From Ephydatia muelleri (Eukaryota; Porifera; Demospongiae; Spongillida; Spongillidae), in the NCBI GenBank assembly GCA_013339895.1, contig JABACO010000019.1:5174591-5238590 (forward strand): a stretch of 64,000 nt of DNA, in the 5' to 3' direction. A program made the translations under genes and the position numbers. Every line of letters begins with the position of its first letter. Position 1 is the stretch's first letter. Under the pieces are notes generated by a model. That model worked only from the letters and a program-made list of their open reading frames with translations. It did not search any database and was not told the origin of the DNA. This document shows positions 32,993 to 45,845 of the stretch, one piece after another.

Positions 32993-34686
32993 CACATGCA
33001 CACACACATGCACACATACACACACACACACATGGATAAACAATGACGTGTATTCACATATAAGTGCATGTCTTTCAAAAATATGTCACTGACCATCAAT
33101 CAATATAAAATAATGCTACCATCACTCCTTCTTAACCCTTCTAAAGTGAGACACATGCAAAATGGAAACAATCTATGCCTGACCAATTCACAATGCAAAA
33201 CTCAGACCATGCACCTTTACACATCTCAATGGTCACTTCAACCTTCTATTTGGTCACCTCAGCCATCTATAGCCACTTTCGCTTGCTGTATCGAAATGCA
33301 GGTTGTTGTTTAGGGTCATCCTAATTGCACGATTCCTAGTGGTTCATCAGGTGTCATGGCAACCTAGCTGCAGCTGTGTGCATGCAAATATGCAGGTACA
33401 CATACTAGTCGTTCAATTTGGCCAGAGAGTAACATCCTTCTCCTGGGGGTGACCTTGGCATCTTACGTGGCTGGTCCCTATAGAGTATTGGATATTGTGG
33501 TGGCTGGTACAGGTGGTTGTCTGTGATTATGTAATACCATATTTGGCTGTCACTGAATGCCAGGGTCAATTCTATCACCAATATCTGGACCACAACCAGG
33601 TGTTAGGGGTTGTTTCACAAGTTTTCTTGGGGTGGGTGGGTGGGGCTTACTGGTAATTTATCTTGATTGTGGTACAACTCTACCTATATGGAGTGGTTAG
33701 AGAACTGGATGTCAAGAAGAGAAAGTGGGGTGGGGGAGGGAGCAGGGGGGGTAGGACCTTCTCCAAGTACCCTGCGCCTCTTTGACCTTCACTCCGCTTA
33801 ATCACAAAATTCAAAGGGCGACACTTTTTTGGTGGGATTGTTGCCGAAAAGCTCCACAGTTACGAATTGTTAAAAAACAGTTATGATATTTGTCATTTCT
33901 CTGCAGTAGTAGATGTGCAATGGTAGGTACATATTAAACCAACTACCTTAAGTTATCCAAACAGAACAATCTGGCTGGTACTCGAAATGAGATAATTTTG
34001 TCACCTGTCTCCCCATGTCCGTGATATGAGTGTGTGCATGTGGGTGAATGAGCAGTACAAGGGTGTGTGGTTTGCATATATCTGGCACTTGGTATCACAC
34101 ACAGTAGTTGCTATTAGCAACAGAGCATTGTGTGGTATGGAGCATGCATGATATTCGTAGCAGCTGAAACTCGTAAAACACAACACAGCTCTCTCATAGC
34201 TTACATAATATTTCTATGGAGACATTCAACTTACGTTTTTTGCCAGTTGCGCTTCAAATATATCTCCCATCTTAGTACTCCAATGTGTGAAAGCCGAAGA
34301 CACTATTGGGCATATTCAAAACATTACTAGCAAAGCCCTTTACTAGCAGAGGCCCCTCTACACATACACACATACACACACACATGCACATGTTCATATG
34401 GAAAGATACTAGTAAACACACCCTCAGATAGGGTGCTTTTTTTGCAGTTCAAAAGTGCCTATACGTAAGAGGAACACAAAATCAAATCATTTTTGCACAG
34501 AGCTTGGTAAACGACCTTACCTCCTTCAATGCAGTTGTTAAAATCAAGATGGCTTTCTTGGAGTTGTCCCCTAGTTGTGAATAACAAGCTAATTACCGCT
34601 AGGTTACTATAATTAATAACTGTCAACTGCAACTGACCTGTAATCTCATGCAAATTCTTTACAGCCCTCGTAACCAACAAGCCACT
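30315..34686 (-). CDS. Unknown multi-exon protein, probably helical
   Basis: Minus-strand exons, 5' to 3': 34686-34638 (SGLLVTRAVKNLHEIT), 34570-34521 (DNSKKAILILTTALKE), 33584-33467 (AFSDSQIWYYIITDNHLY), 32466-32331 (YVKRNLPILTQYVTGVS), 32141-32000 (IARLLHISQIHRVPSD), 31921-31729 (GGRITPTAAQVLREMG and VPEDLLYLIAEAGG), 30505-30315 (SGTQYLLLAFILPQQCG). Most GT..AG junctions keep phase; the joins 33467/32466 and 31729/30505 do not as read, so a short exon may be missing in each. The composition, rich in Leu, Ile and Ala with regular spacing, suggests an alpha-helical repeat protein, which is inference only. I do not recognise the family. Both ends of the gene are open. Confidence 0.6.
30570..31555. 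repeat. 35-bp minisatellite, about 28 copies, intronic
   Basis: Unit starts accagtaatagaggaaggag and ends gggaccacacaggt. It fills most of the intron between minus-strand exons 31729 and 30505. The unit length is not a multiple of three and the minus strand of the unit has no stop in any frame, so all three minus frames stay open for hundreds of codons. These are not genes. Confidence 0.96.
32929..33035. repeat. (CA)n microsatellite
   Basis: About 25 CA units followed by CG and TG-interrupted CA runs, in an intron of the 30.3-34.7 kb minus-strand gene. A purine-rich stretch (32637-32800) precedes it. Confidence 0.92.
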
Positions 34687-35563
34687 CTGTGCAGGAAAGA
34701 GATGCGTGCCAATTCGAAACTCTCAATGTGTTTGTTTTTTTAGCTTCACTCGAACACGGGCGCGCACATTATTCACACGGTCATGTGTGCGCATGCATCG
34801 TGTTCAGTGCAAGCTTTGGGTACTCACTGGATGTGTAGGCGATACAAAACTCAGTGCACGTATCCCAGAGCTGGTGCACAAATCATGGCCGTCACTATTC
34901 TCCAAAAACGCATCCAAGCCTACATATTTGTTGGTGCCGTTCAGACAAGCACTCTAATTGGAGCCCAATACTCCATGCTTGCCGCATGATGCTTACCATT
35001 GGGACCAAAGCACGGCAATGTGAGGGACTCGAGTGACAAACATAAGCGTAAGACTTCGGAATGGAATGACATCTGTGTTCAGTTTAATCTAACTACTCGG
35101 TTTAGTTATTAATAATGTAAAGCGTGTCATTTTATGCACCGAAAATATAAATATTTTGTATAAAAGCGAACGTAAAAATGTGCTATTCACATTTGCACTG
35201 CAACTTGTATACTGCGGAGACCAAAGCATCAGAAATAGGTTTGTGATTTTTAAGTATATATACATTATTTCCGTACTTTGTAGTACATCTTCTTTAGACT
35301 GTCGCGATGTTGAAAACTACACACTAATCGTGTTGTCTTTAACTGCACGAAGCATTATATGTTTATATACATGCAATTAGTCGGATTACACCATATGCGT
35401 CATACCAATGACCGGCAGCTGCATGCAATACAACAGCCGCTCTTCTTACTACTGCAATGTTTATCTTATTCTCTACCTTGCTATCCTTGATCTGATCTGC
35501 AATTTGCAAATTCCTTCCCTTGTTCTTCGCTGCGAACCTACCAGAACAGCATTGTTTGTCCGG
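34687..35563. other. Region upstream of the homeobox gene
   Basis: This is a divergent intergenic region between the minus-strand unknown gene and the plus-strand homeobox gene. It is AT-rich around 35090-35360. The frame open from 35408 into the homeobox first exon could be 5' UTR or an N-terminal extension. No TATA box or other element can be assigned with confidence. Confidence 0.4.
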
Positions 35564-36214
35564 ATGACAGCTCACCTTTCAATCATGAGGCCTTCTCCCT
35601 ACGCGATTCCTTCCTCAAGGATCCCTCCTATGCAGTACGGACACAGGGCGGCACCCGGTCATCAGCACAGCGGTGCTCCGTTCTCTGTAGCCCCCACCTC
35701 CACCTTCTATCCGTCCACATTTCAGAGTCATCCCATGATCGTACAAGGGTCCCTAGGATCGCATGTAAGAAAGATCGGCTTTGTAAATGGATAAACTTTT
35801 TACGCATGCATTTCGCATTTTACAGGTTTTTTCCGGCGCGCTGCATCGACAGGCGGAACCCATACACTGCCACCCTCACAACAGAGGGAACTCGCCTATT
35901 AACGGTGGAGACATGGGAGGTGAAGACCCGTTGGGGGTCGCGGACGTCAAACCGAGCTGTCAGTACTCGTTGCTGCAGAACTCCGCGCACGGCGAGATGC
36001 CGCTGGACTCTTCTCAGCTAGGGAACGGGCAGCTGCCCCCGCTTGTGACAGTGGGCTCGCAGCTGCAGCATCACTCGATATTCGCGGGCTCCATGTATCC
36101 TTCGCCAGACTACCACACACCCCTGGGACCCAGCACGCCCTGCCTCCCCCAACTTACGATGTGGAAGTAAGCAAAGCCTTAGTCCTTTACACCATGCCAT
36201 AAATATAATGCTTG

Positions 36215-36282
<68 letters not shown>

Positions 36283-36529
36283 TTGTGTTTATTTTCTGTC
36301 TCTTTCTTTACAGCTACCCCCCGATTCCTATGCAAAAATTATCGTATGACTCACCCAAATACAAGCTCACACCCGAGAGAGCACTTCCGCTGGTGAAGTG
36401 GTTCGAAGAACACAAACTGCATCCTTATCCGACCAGGAACGAGAAGATACTGCTGTGTCAAAACACGCAACTGACGTTCACTCAGGTGAGCGAACTCTCC
36501 CACACCTGGTGATTATAAAAACTAAGCTC

Positions 36530-36591
<62 letters not shown>

Positions 36592-36816
36592 CGACAGGTG
36601 TCAACTTGGTTTGCCAATGCAAGAAGACGCATGAAAAAGTCGAATGTGGACGATGATAAAACATCTGATGACTCAGCCACTGAATCACCCAAAGGGTCTT
36701 CCCCTCCCAGCAAAGGTAATAATCACTCATGCAGATCTTACAATGTTATCATACCCTCTCCTCCCCAGACCATTGCACTCTGCCAGAGTACTAACTCCTG
36801 CTCCTCCAAGGCCTGA
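35564..36816 (+). CDS. irx: Iroquois-like TALE homeobox transcription factor
   Basis: Exons: 35564-35764, 35826-36166, 36314-36485, 36598-36816, all GT..AG and in phase. The homeodomain spans exons 3 and 4: KYKLTPERALPLVKWFEEH, then the three-residue loop extension with PYPT, EKILL, then LTFTQ joined to VSTWFANARRRMKKSN. The VSTWFANARRR helix 3 and the PYP loop place it in the TALE superclass, nearest to Iroquois. The intron between Gln44 and Val45 of the homeodomain is an old, widely conserved homeobox intron position. N-terminal to the homeodomain is a Ser/Pro/His-rich region. After it comes an acidic stretch (DDDKTSDDSATES). I did not recognise an IRO box. Start could be 35408, 35564 or 35585; the 3' end after 36715 is uncertain because a GTAATA donor follows SSPPSK. 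The next gene ends tail-to-tail at 37360. Confidence 0.88.
36218..36279. repeat. (TG)n in homeobox intron 2
   Basis: About 30 TG units in the 147-bp intron 36167-36313, ending about 30 bp before the acceptor. Confidence 0.93.
36530..36588. repeat. (CT)n in homeobox intron 3
   Basis: About 29 CT units in the 112-bp intron 36486-36597. The run forms the polypyrimidine tract of the acceptor (attcgacag) of the exon that encodes homeodomain helix 3. Confidence 0.93.
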
Positions 36817-37359
36817 AAAGCAAAGTCTCTCTACTCCTATAGCAATTCTCTCTTACCCGTTTTCATTGTTTAAAAGGTTCCATATTCCTGAAACTCAGAC
36901 ATAACTGGTCAAATTTTATTTTAGCTTTTCTTCCTTTTTTTTTGGGATGTGTTTTTTTTTTTTTATGCGTATGTAACTAAAGATGTACAACATTATTATA
37001 CGACTGTTGAACTAGATATGTGAGAGAGATAAACCCATATGCCTGCTGCAGCACTAGGCGTAGCTGAGACAATTAACACTACTCGTGGCTGTAGCTACAA
37101 TGGCACATCGGAGCAACAAAAACAAGCCCTGAGGGTTGGACAGGTAGGTGGGCTAGGTTGCAGTCCGCGAGAAAAGAGCTTCTTGTTCAGTTTAATGGCA
37201 ATAAGCAAAATGGGGAACATACTTAAAAATAAAATAATAATAATAATAGCATATTTCGAACAAATGCGTGTATAGTGTCACATAATGAATTTGTAACACA
37301 CGCAAACACACAGAAACACACAGCACACACACACACATACATACACATTAAAATATCTG

Positions 37360-39423
37360 TCAGTGAGATGCACTGTGGACCTTCTTGAGGGCCAAATGGA
37401 GACTGCCTATCCATATATCCATTGTTTGCAAAGAAGGGGCTCTCATTAAATAGGTCCTCTCCATCGTCTCAAGGCAGAAGATGTTCCGCACAAGGTGAGT
37501 CCTGCTGTCCACATTCTGGTAGGCACGCTTCACGTTTTTCAATGCAATGACACCTTTGGGTGGATTCTGATTGCGACATGCCTAATGCCAAAGACACACC
37601 ATACAAGGAAGTCATCATCTTCACACCCGACAGACAGGATTGCTGCTCAACTTACCTCCAGCGATTCGAAATAGACCAAGCACTCGCGCACAAAGTCAAG
37701 TACAAACCATCGCCGAAGCCAAGTCCTTGCTATCCCTGCATAAAATACAAACACAGATTGTGTTATTATTGATTATTCTTAAAGTGATGGCAGACACTCA
37801 CCCCCTTGTTTGATCAGCTCCCCTTCACAAATATTTAGTCCAAACTTAATGTGCTTGCAAATTGAAGTGTCAAAACCTGAAGACAAAGGATGAGGTGGGG
37901 GAGGGGAAAGAGAAGAAAGGAATGTGGGTGTGAAGGATGAATAAAGGAAACACTAGGGACAGCTTTTGGGCATCCCTGTCCTATGTGGTATGACTCACCT
38001 GCCTCCTGAAGCTGATGTTCGATGGTCTTGTGGGCACCCTTGTCAGCAGCACCCAGTGCACTGCCATTACCTGTGGCTGCATACAACGATCACCAGAGAC
38101 TTCCATTAGAACGAGACCCTTCACACACAAAAGTAGCATTACATTTCACTTGGGGCTTTGATAGCTCAGGGAGCTTCTGGATTGCACAGCTGCTGTCCAT
38201 CGCAGCCTTCTCAGCCTCTCCCTGGAGACGCTGGTGGTATGTGTTGCATGAATGTTGTTTTAAAAAGCAGCAATGAGAACAAGTCCGATGGAGCTGCAAA
38301 GGTCTTACAATGCAGGTCTCGAGTAGCTGCTTTAGTTGCGTCCTGAGTAGACTTACAGGCTGTGACTGTTCCTACAAAAAAAAGTTATTTTATGCTAACA
38401 GGTGTGTAGTTATAACCACGCATGACGCCACACTCCTTCACTTCATCATTTTACGTTGCATTCAAGCCTCAGGGAACACCACATCCATCACAACTCATAA
38501 CTGACACACACACATCAACTATTGGAATCTAATGCCGTCTCTTCTATCGACTAATAAAAGGTTGCTTTACAATTCGATTATTATCTTAGCATGCGTGCAC
38601 ACACACACACACAAACACATACACACAAACACACACAAAAATACACACAATGGCATAAACACTGCATGCATGCACATGCACACAACACTTGTAACATGCA
38701 ATTTGTATTCTTACCTCCACCTTATGTAGTCTGTAGTACGACAGCCAAAGTTTTAGAAACGGGACATTGTATCTTGGAGTGATAACCCTACAAGGACATA
38801 TAGATGAATACATGGAGGTTTCTAGGATTTAGCATACAGAGATACTGTGAACTTCAAAAGAAAGTCCATTCAAATTTATTTGCATGAGACCATGTGGGAT
38901 TCAAAAATGCAAATGGTTGCTACTAGCCTGGCCCCCCCACCACCTATCTTCATGGCTCCAATCCTTATCACTTATCCAGTCTCAAGAAGAATTTGCATTG
39001 TAACCATGGTAACTAATGACCCTAAATCAACTTAAGGATGGTACATGTAACAATCATAAGATTTTTTTATGAGACAGCTAAATCATATTCATAATAGGCG
39101 CCAGGCTGCCCCCTTACACCCCCCACCTCCCCCAACCTTCTGCCACCACAGCTTACCCTGGGTACACTTTTGAGGAATACAGCTTGTTGTAGAAGAGGTC
39201 TCTGTTAGTGGCATTTTTCATGGCGATGAGTAGCCATAGATTCACAGTGTGTGAGGTGAGAGTCATGTGTTCACAACCCTTGTTCTGGATGGGCTGTGTG
39301 GAGGTGCGTAGTGATGGCAGCCGACGCTAATATTCATGGCAGCATCTACGTACATACAATCATGCACATACCACACACAGACACACATACACACACACAC
39401 ATACACACACACACATACACACA

Positions 39424-39463
<40 letters not shown>

Positions 39464-40993
39464 TACATATACCACTGCAAAAATTTTACCATGTTCCTTT
39501 CCTTCTGGCAGTTGGCCAAGAAGGTCCCAGTGCGTGAAGAGTAGGAAAAATTCACCAGTTCCTGGAAGAAGAGGATCAATGGGAAGCATGGCATGTGGGA
39601 GGGAGGGGAGTGGATCATTAAGAGTTAGGAGGTAGGTGAGGGAGAAAGGAGACCATACAGCATAGGACAGGTCACAAACGCTAAGTCAGATTGAATGAAC
39701 TACAAGGATGGTCCTCTAAAAGAACCAGCACACCCAAACTGTAAAAGAAACACATGTCGACATGGCGTTGGGCAACTCCAATTATGTACTCCCTTCACTC
39801 ACCATTAGGAACTGCTCATTGAACTCAAAGGCTGAAGGGCACTGTTCCATAACCTGGCCAGAAAGAACACACAGGTTTCACAGGTGAACCTTTCACCACA
39901 CTGCGTTGTACGCTAATTTGTTCCCATGGTTACATAGCAAGGGGGACACATGACCACACGGAATAATGGAACAGGGGAGTGGGGGGGGGGGGGGAGGGGA
40001 GGGGGGAGTGGTTCACCTGCCAAATGCAGTCCACCCATTGGAGGAAAATGGCGCTGTCTTCCTTGTCCTTGTCCTTGTTCATACTGAAGTGACGGGACTT
40101 GAATGGGTGACCAAACCACAGCCACTCCTTCTGGACCAGTACCTAGCAGGGGGATGATCACAGGGGGAGAAGGGCTGCCATGTTAACAGTCATTGCCCCT
40201 GTTGTTAACAATCATACAACTACATGTAAGGCAAGTTTGAACAGGTTGATAACACCCTGACAACCAGGTTCATAGCACCCCGACAACCAAGTTGCAACGC
40301 AACAACCAAGTTGAGAACACCAGGTAAATAACAAAAATAAAAGATGCACTCATCGTGGATAACACATAGCACATAAACCCACTGACAGTCATCATAGTAC
40401 CTGAAAACCATCCATTGTGCGGTAGTATGGATCAACCAGGAGTTGCGCCAGACTCACAATCTGTACAAGAGAAACAGAAAGCAAGGTCTGGACATGTGTG
40501 CTGTGGAGAATGGACTGGTGGGGAGGTGTCATGGGAGGGATGGTGGAGAATGTTATGGTGGGAGGAATGGTGGAGAATGTGATGCTGGGATGATGATGAT
40601 GAAACACACCTGCACCCTCAGCTCATCAAGTTAATGTAGATCCTTGTGGATATGTTCATAAAACAATGCCCCAGTATTTATGCATGCATGTGTGTGTGTG
40701 TGTGTGAGTGTGTGTGGATGTGTGTGTGTGTGTGGATGTGTGTGTGTGTGTGTGTGTGTGTGGCTAGCATTAAGCTACAGGTCTCGATTTTTTTGCACCA
40801 CAAGCATCTCGCAAGAATACCGCTCACATGTCGAGGATTTTTCAGAACATGCAACATGTCTTGTCAGTGCATTGTAAGGTAAAGGGGGCAGGAGAAAGAG
40901 AAGCCATATGGCAATAGGGGACAAAAAAATGACAGGTGTTCCTTGTCAGTTTGCTTAGACTGTGCAAAACACCCCCCCCACACGTGCACACAT

Positions 40994-41088
<95 letters not shown>

Positions 41089-43635
41089 CATGCTAAAGAT
41101 GAAAGCTTTACTACAAGCTAAGGATGAGGACTTTACCTGTGTGGTGCGGTCCCATCCAGACTCGTAGCACACCAGTACATTGGACCTTCTCGCAACCAGC
41201 ACCTCACAGACCTTGGTGCTTGTGTGAAGAAGTTCACTCACACGTGCCAACCACTGAGTCTCGTTGAGAGCTATGAGGTACAGGTCATCAGACCTGAAAG
41301 GGTTAAATTACCAATCCAAATCAAGCCCAGATTGTCAGAGCTTTAAAGGTCAAATTGTACAAATAAACAAATCAAGCCCACATTGTTAAGACCTGAAGGG
41401 GTTAATTTGAAAAATGAACCCAAACTAATCAATTACAGACTGCCACCCGAAGAAGTTAAATCATAAATCCCAAGAATGTGTTTTGCTCTGTTGCTTGTGA
41501 TCTGTTTTACACTAGGGTAAGGACCAGTGGTAGCATCCTTTTCGCAAGAGCAGCATGCAGGTCTACTCCATAAAGGCCCGCAATCACACATGTTGGTATG
41601 GAATACCTTGCAATTCCACCACTAATGGGCTTAAACAGGTTCATTGCATGATGAAATGTTCATCTGATATTGAAAATGGCCACAGAAATGGCACGGTGCC
41701 AAAGCTGTGTGAAATGTAATAGATTATCAGGGTTCCCCAGAACCAGGAACAGAAAGAAGGTATTGAGAGGGACATGAAAAGGAGCAGGTGTGGAGAGAAA
41801 TGATTGCAAACATGGAGGCATTGTGAAACACACAGTGCAGGATCCTTCATAGAGGGCTGACAGTGTGGATCTTGAACGCAAGACACACATTATGCATATC
41901 ACACCACATATATACGTACACACATATGCTAGCACACACACAAGCATGCAATCCAGCACACGCTCAAAAACAAAACACACACACACACACAAAAACACAT
42001 GATCCCATAAAGCATAGGAGTGCGATTACACGAAGAACAGAGCAAAGACATTTTACCTACACAATAATAGCACAACCAACGATAACAAGGCCATGTGTAC
42101 AAGCAGCTACAAGATGTTCTCAAGATGGCAAGATGTCAAGAAACATTCAAATCAGATGTAGTGATAATGGATTGATCAAATCAAGTGTAGTGATAATTTA
42201 AATCAAGTGCAGTGATCAAATCAAGTGTAGTGATAATTTAAATCAAGTGTAGTGATCAAATCAAGTGTAGTGATAATTTAAATCAAGTATAGTGATAATT
42301 TAAATCAAGTGTAGCGATCATTTAAATCAAGTGTAGTACAGACACAGGGATTGAATACAAAGTATGATTAAAAATGTATAGCGATTGATGACATTACACA
42401 ACATCCACATGAGCAGGGGTGACATTACACAGCATCCACATGAGCAGGGGGTGACATTACACAACATCCACATGAGCAGGGGGTGACACTACATAGCATC
42501 CACATGAGCATGGGGTGACATTACACAGCATCCACATGAGCAGGGGGTGACATTATGCATTACACACTTGCTAGCATAAGTACACCCACACACACTCATC
42601 CCCACACATTCAACTTCTCTCCACCCAAAATGCTGTGTTAGCTCCAGCAGTACACATAAAGGCACAACAGCTGCAAAAAATGGACTACAATGGCACTTGC
42701 AACAACACACAGAGCCACAACGACTAGACAGGCACTGGAGGTGGCCTGGGGACCACAACCCCATAGAGAAGCCATGTGGGGGGACATACTGCATGAGGAT
42801 TGGCCTTCTCACATAGTAGGCTTCCAAGGGACAGAACATGAACCTACTGGTTGACCACCTACCATTGTGGTCCCATGGCTCCAGTGGGAAAAACAAAGAT
42901 CCCACTCTTGTAGGTATTCTGGCCACCACTTTCTCACTGATACTAATTAATACTGAATTAGGGTATGAATCACACAGCACACACACACATACACATACAG
43001 TGTATAGCACACATGTGCACACAGCTCACAGTATGTACCTACACCTAAACATATGAATGTGAATGCATATTATTTATTGGCACATCTGTGTGTGGGTGGT
43101 TGATCATTGAATGTAACTACTTCACTATCTAGATTTCAAATTTGAGTCAAAGTTTTGTGCGTCCTGTCCCTTTCACAGTTTGGTGCCCCAGTCTTAATTC
43201 ACAACTACATATCCTTCTTGATGCACTAGATGTAAGCGCACATAGCTGTAGGACTTGCAAACCTTCCATTAGTGAGGACCACAATCCAAATATCCTATCA
43301 CATACCTGAGAAGCCATGTGGGGACATGTGGCATGCAGATTGGGCATTCCCCTCATAGTTTTAGGTTTAGGCTTCCAAGGGACAGAGCATTAATACAAAT
43401 TTGACCACTGCATCCTACTGGTTGACCACCACCATTGTGGTCCCATGGCTCCAGTGGGAAAAACAAAGATCCCACTCTTGTAGGTATTCTGGCCACCACT
43501 ATGCTACCTCTTTCTCACTGATACTAATTAATGAGGGGAAACTGAATTAAGGTATGAATTATCCATGATTTAGATGTGTGTGTGTGTGTGTATGTGTGTG
43601 TGTGTGTATGTGTGTGTGTGTGTATGTGTGTGTGT

Positions 43636-43676
<41 letters not shown>

Positions 43677-45787
43677 TGTGTTACTCATACCTACTCCTCC
43701 TGTTTTACCTCATGTGAATGTATACATGTATGCGTGCAGGTCAATACTTCATTCCTGATTGGTTTAGATTTCAAATTTTGTGAGGAACAACTACATCTCC
43801 TTCTTGAGGACATACAGATACAGAGCTCTGCAGAGCAATAGAACTGACGAACCTTCCAATATGAATGAATCAGTGTGAAAACAGAGACAAAACATTGGAC
43901 CCAGGAGGGTCTATTTAGGTGGTGGGTGAGGAATTGAAAAAAAAAAAAAGGCCACTTACAAGAAGACAAGACAACTGTAACTTAAAGAACATCAAATGGA
44001 ACAGACATGTGGAGGAGAACATGTTCGGGGAGGGGGAGGAGAGACATGTGGAGAGGAGCATGTTCAGGGGAGGGGGAGGAGAGACATGCTGTTCAGGGGA
44101 CATAAGCAGTCAGACTGATTTTAATTAAATAAGTCACTCAATGTCCCACAATTGAATGGTGACCATCGTCACTTCAAACACAGTTTCACAGTTTTAGCTA
44201 CTACTAAGGAGTAGACTTATTACATTTAACGGAAAGCACATGTAATTTTTTTTTAAGCAATATCAGGCTAACAATACCAGGTCAGCAATCAAAACCAGGT
44301 TAGCAATCAATTATCAAGTTAGCAATATAAGCAAGCATGCATATCAACATGTGTTTACAAGACAAATAAAGTAAAATGGTATGCATCAATTAGAGCAGGT
44401 GACGATTCTTACAAGTCATTTTCCAGCATGGCTTGCAGTCGGTTGAAACTATGTCGAACACTTCTGAACGTTGGATTTTCAGTGTACTCAAATGTGCAGC
44501 AATGGTAGTAGTAAGCTTGATGTGGAGAGTAGGGAGATGGGGAGAAGTTGAGGAAGAAATGGGGAGGAGATTATGAACTGATGGTGATTCCATGAACACA
44601 TTGTTCACATGACCTCACGATGGGTACATGTGTGTACTTGCATGTTTGTGTGTGTATGTGTGATAAGTTACGCACACATAGTCACTTACTCTTCACTTGG
44701 TCTGGTGGTAGAGAGCTGCGAGGGATCAAAACCAATGCACATGTAAATACCCTTCTGATCACACTGTCTCATCACCCTTCCCCCTCCCCTCTACCCTCCC
44801 CTCTACCCCTCCATCTACCCCTCCCCTCTATCCCCTCCCCTCTACCCTCCCCTCTATCCCCCTCCCCTCTACCCCTCCCCTTTATCCCTCCCCTCTATCC
44901 CTCCCCTCTATCCCCCTCCCCTCTATCCCCCTGCCCAATCTGAAGGACTGACGATCACTGTACAAAAAAGTCTCATTGGTTTGCAATCAATACCCAACTA
45001 GAACTAATGTTGGATCATGGCGGTGGTGTTGATGGTGTGAGGATGGGAGTGGAGGTGGTGGTGTTGATGGTGTGAGGATAGAAATGGAGGTGGTGGTGTT
45101 GATGGTGTGAGGATGGGAGTGGAGGTGGTGGTGTTGATGGTGTGAGGATGGGAGTGGAGGTGGTGGTGTTGTGGAGAGTGATGCAGGAAAAGGAGTGAAT
45201 GTTATACTGGGACAATAGGGCGAGGCACAGCAATGGCCACCACACACCACTACCCCTACAGACATTGGCCTGGAATGCTACACTGATGAATACACTTATC
45301 AAGGAAGATCAGACTATTTATAACTGTGCAACTTCATCATCACTGATGCAACCACATGTCAGACACTCAGCCAACAACTGCATGTATGTACAAGTTCCTG
45401 CAAAACAAGCATGGCGCCCTGCCCCCTCTGGGTCACTATCAAGTTTAGATCTATGTGTGAGACCCTCTTGTTTGAATCCTACCTGAACAATTCCGATCTT
45501 TTCTCTGTGAATATGCATAGTCTGTTCTGGCCAGTGTTCACCTCTCCTGTTGTGTTGCCGTTACTGGAGGCTATGGCCTGTAACAACGCCTCGTCCATGT
45601 GCAGGTTTGGGCCAGCCTGTCCCCTGTGTATGTGTGTGTGTGTGTGTGTGTGTATTCAATGCTGGTTATATTATTCACACAACACACACATGCACACACA
45701 CTCTCTCTCACACACACATGCACACACACATATGCACACACACTCTCTCTCACACACACATGCACACACACATGCACACACACATAT

Positions 45788-45845
<58 letters not shown>

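Noticed and set aside
34706-35036. Three overlapping plus-strand frames
   Set aside because: They overlap in different frames with no shared support. One (ending VGAVQTSTLIGAQYSMLAA) is the most protein-like, but has no neighbour to splice to.
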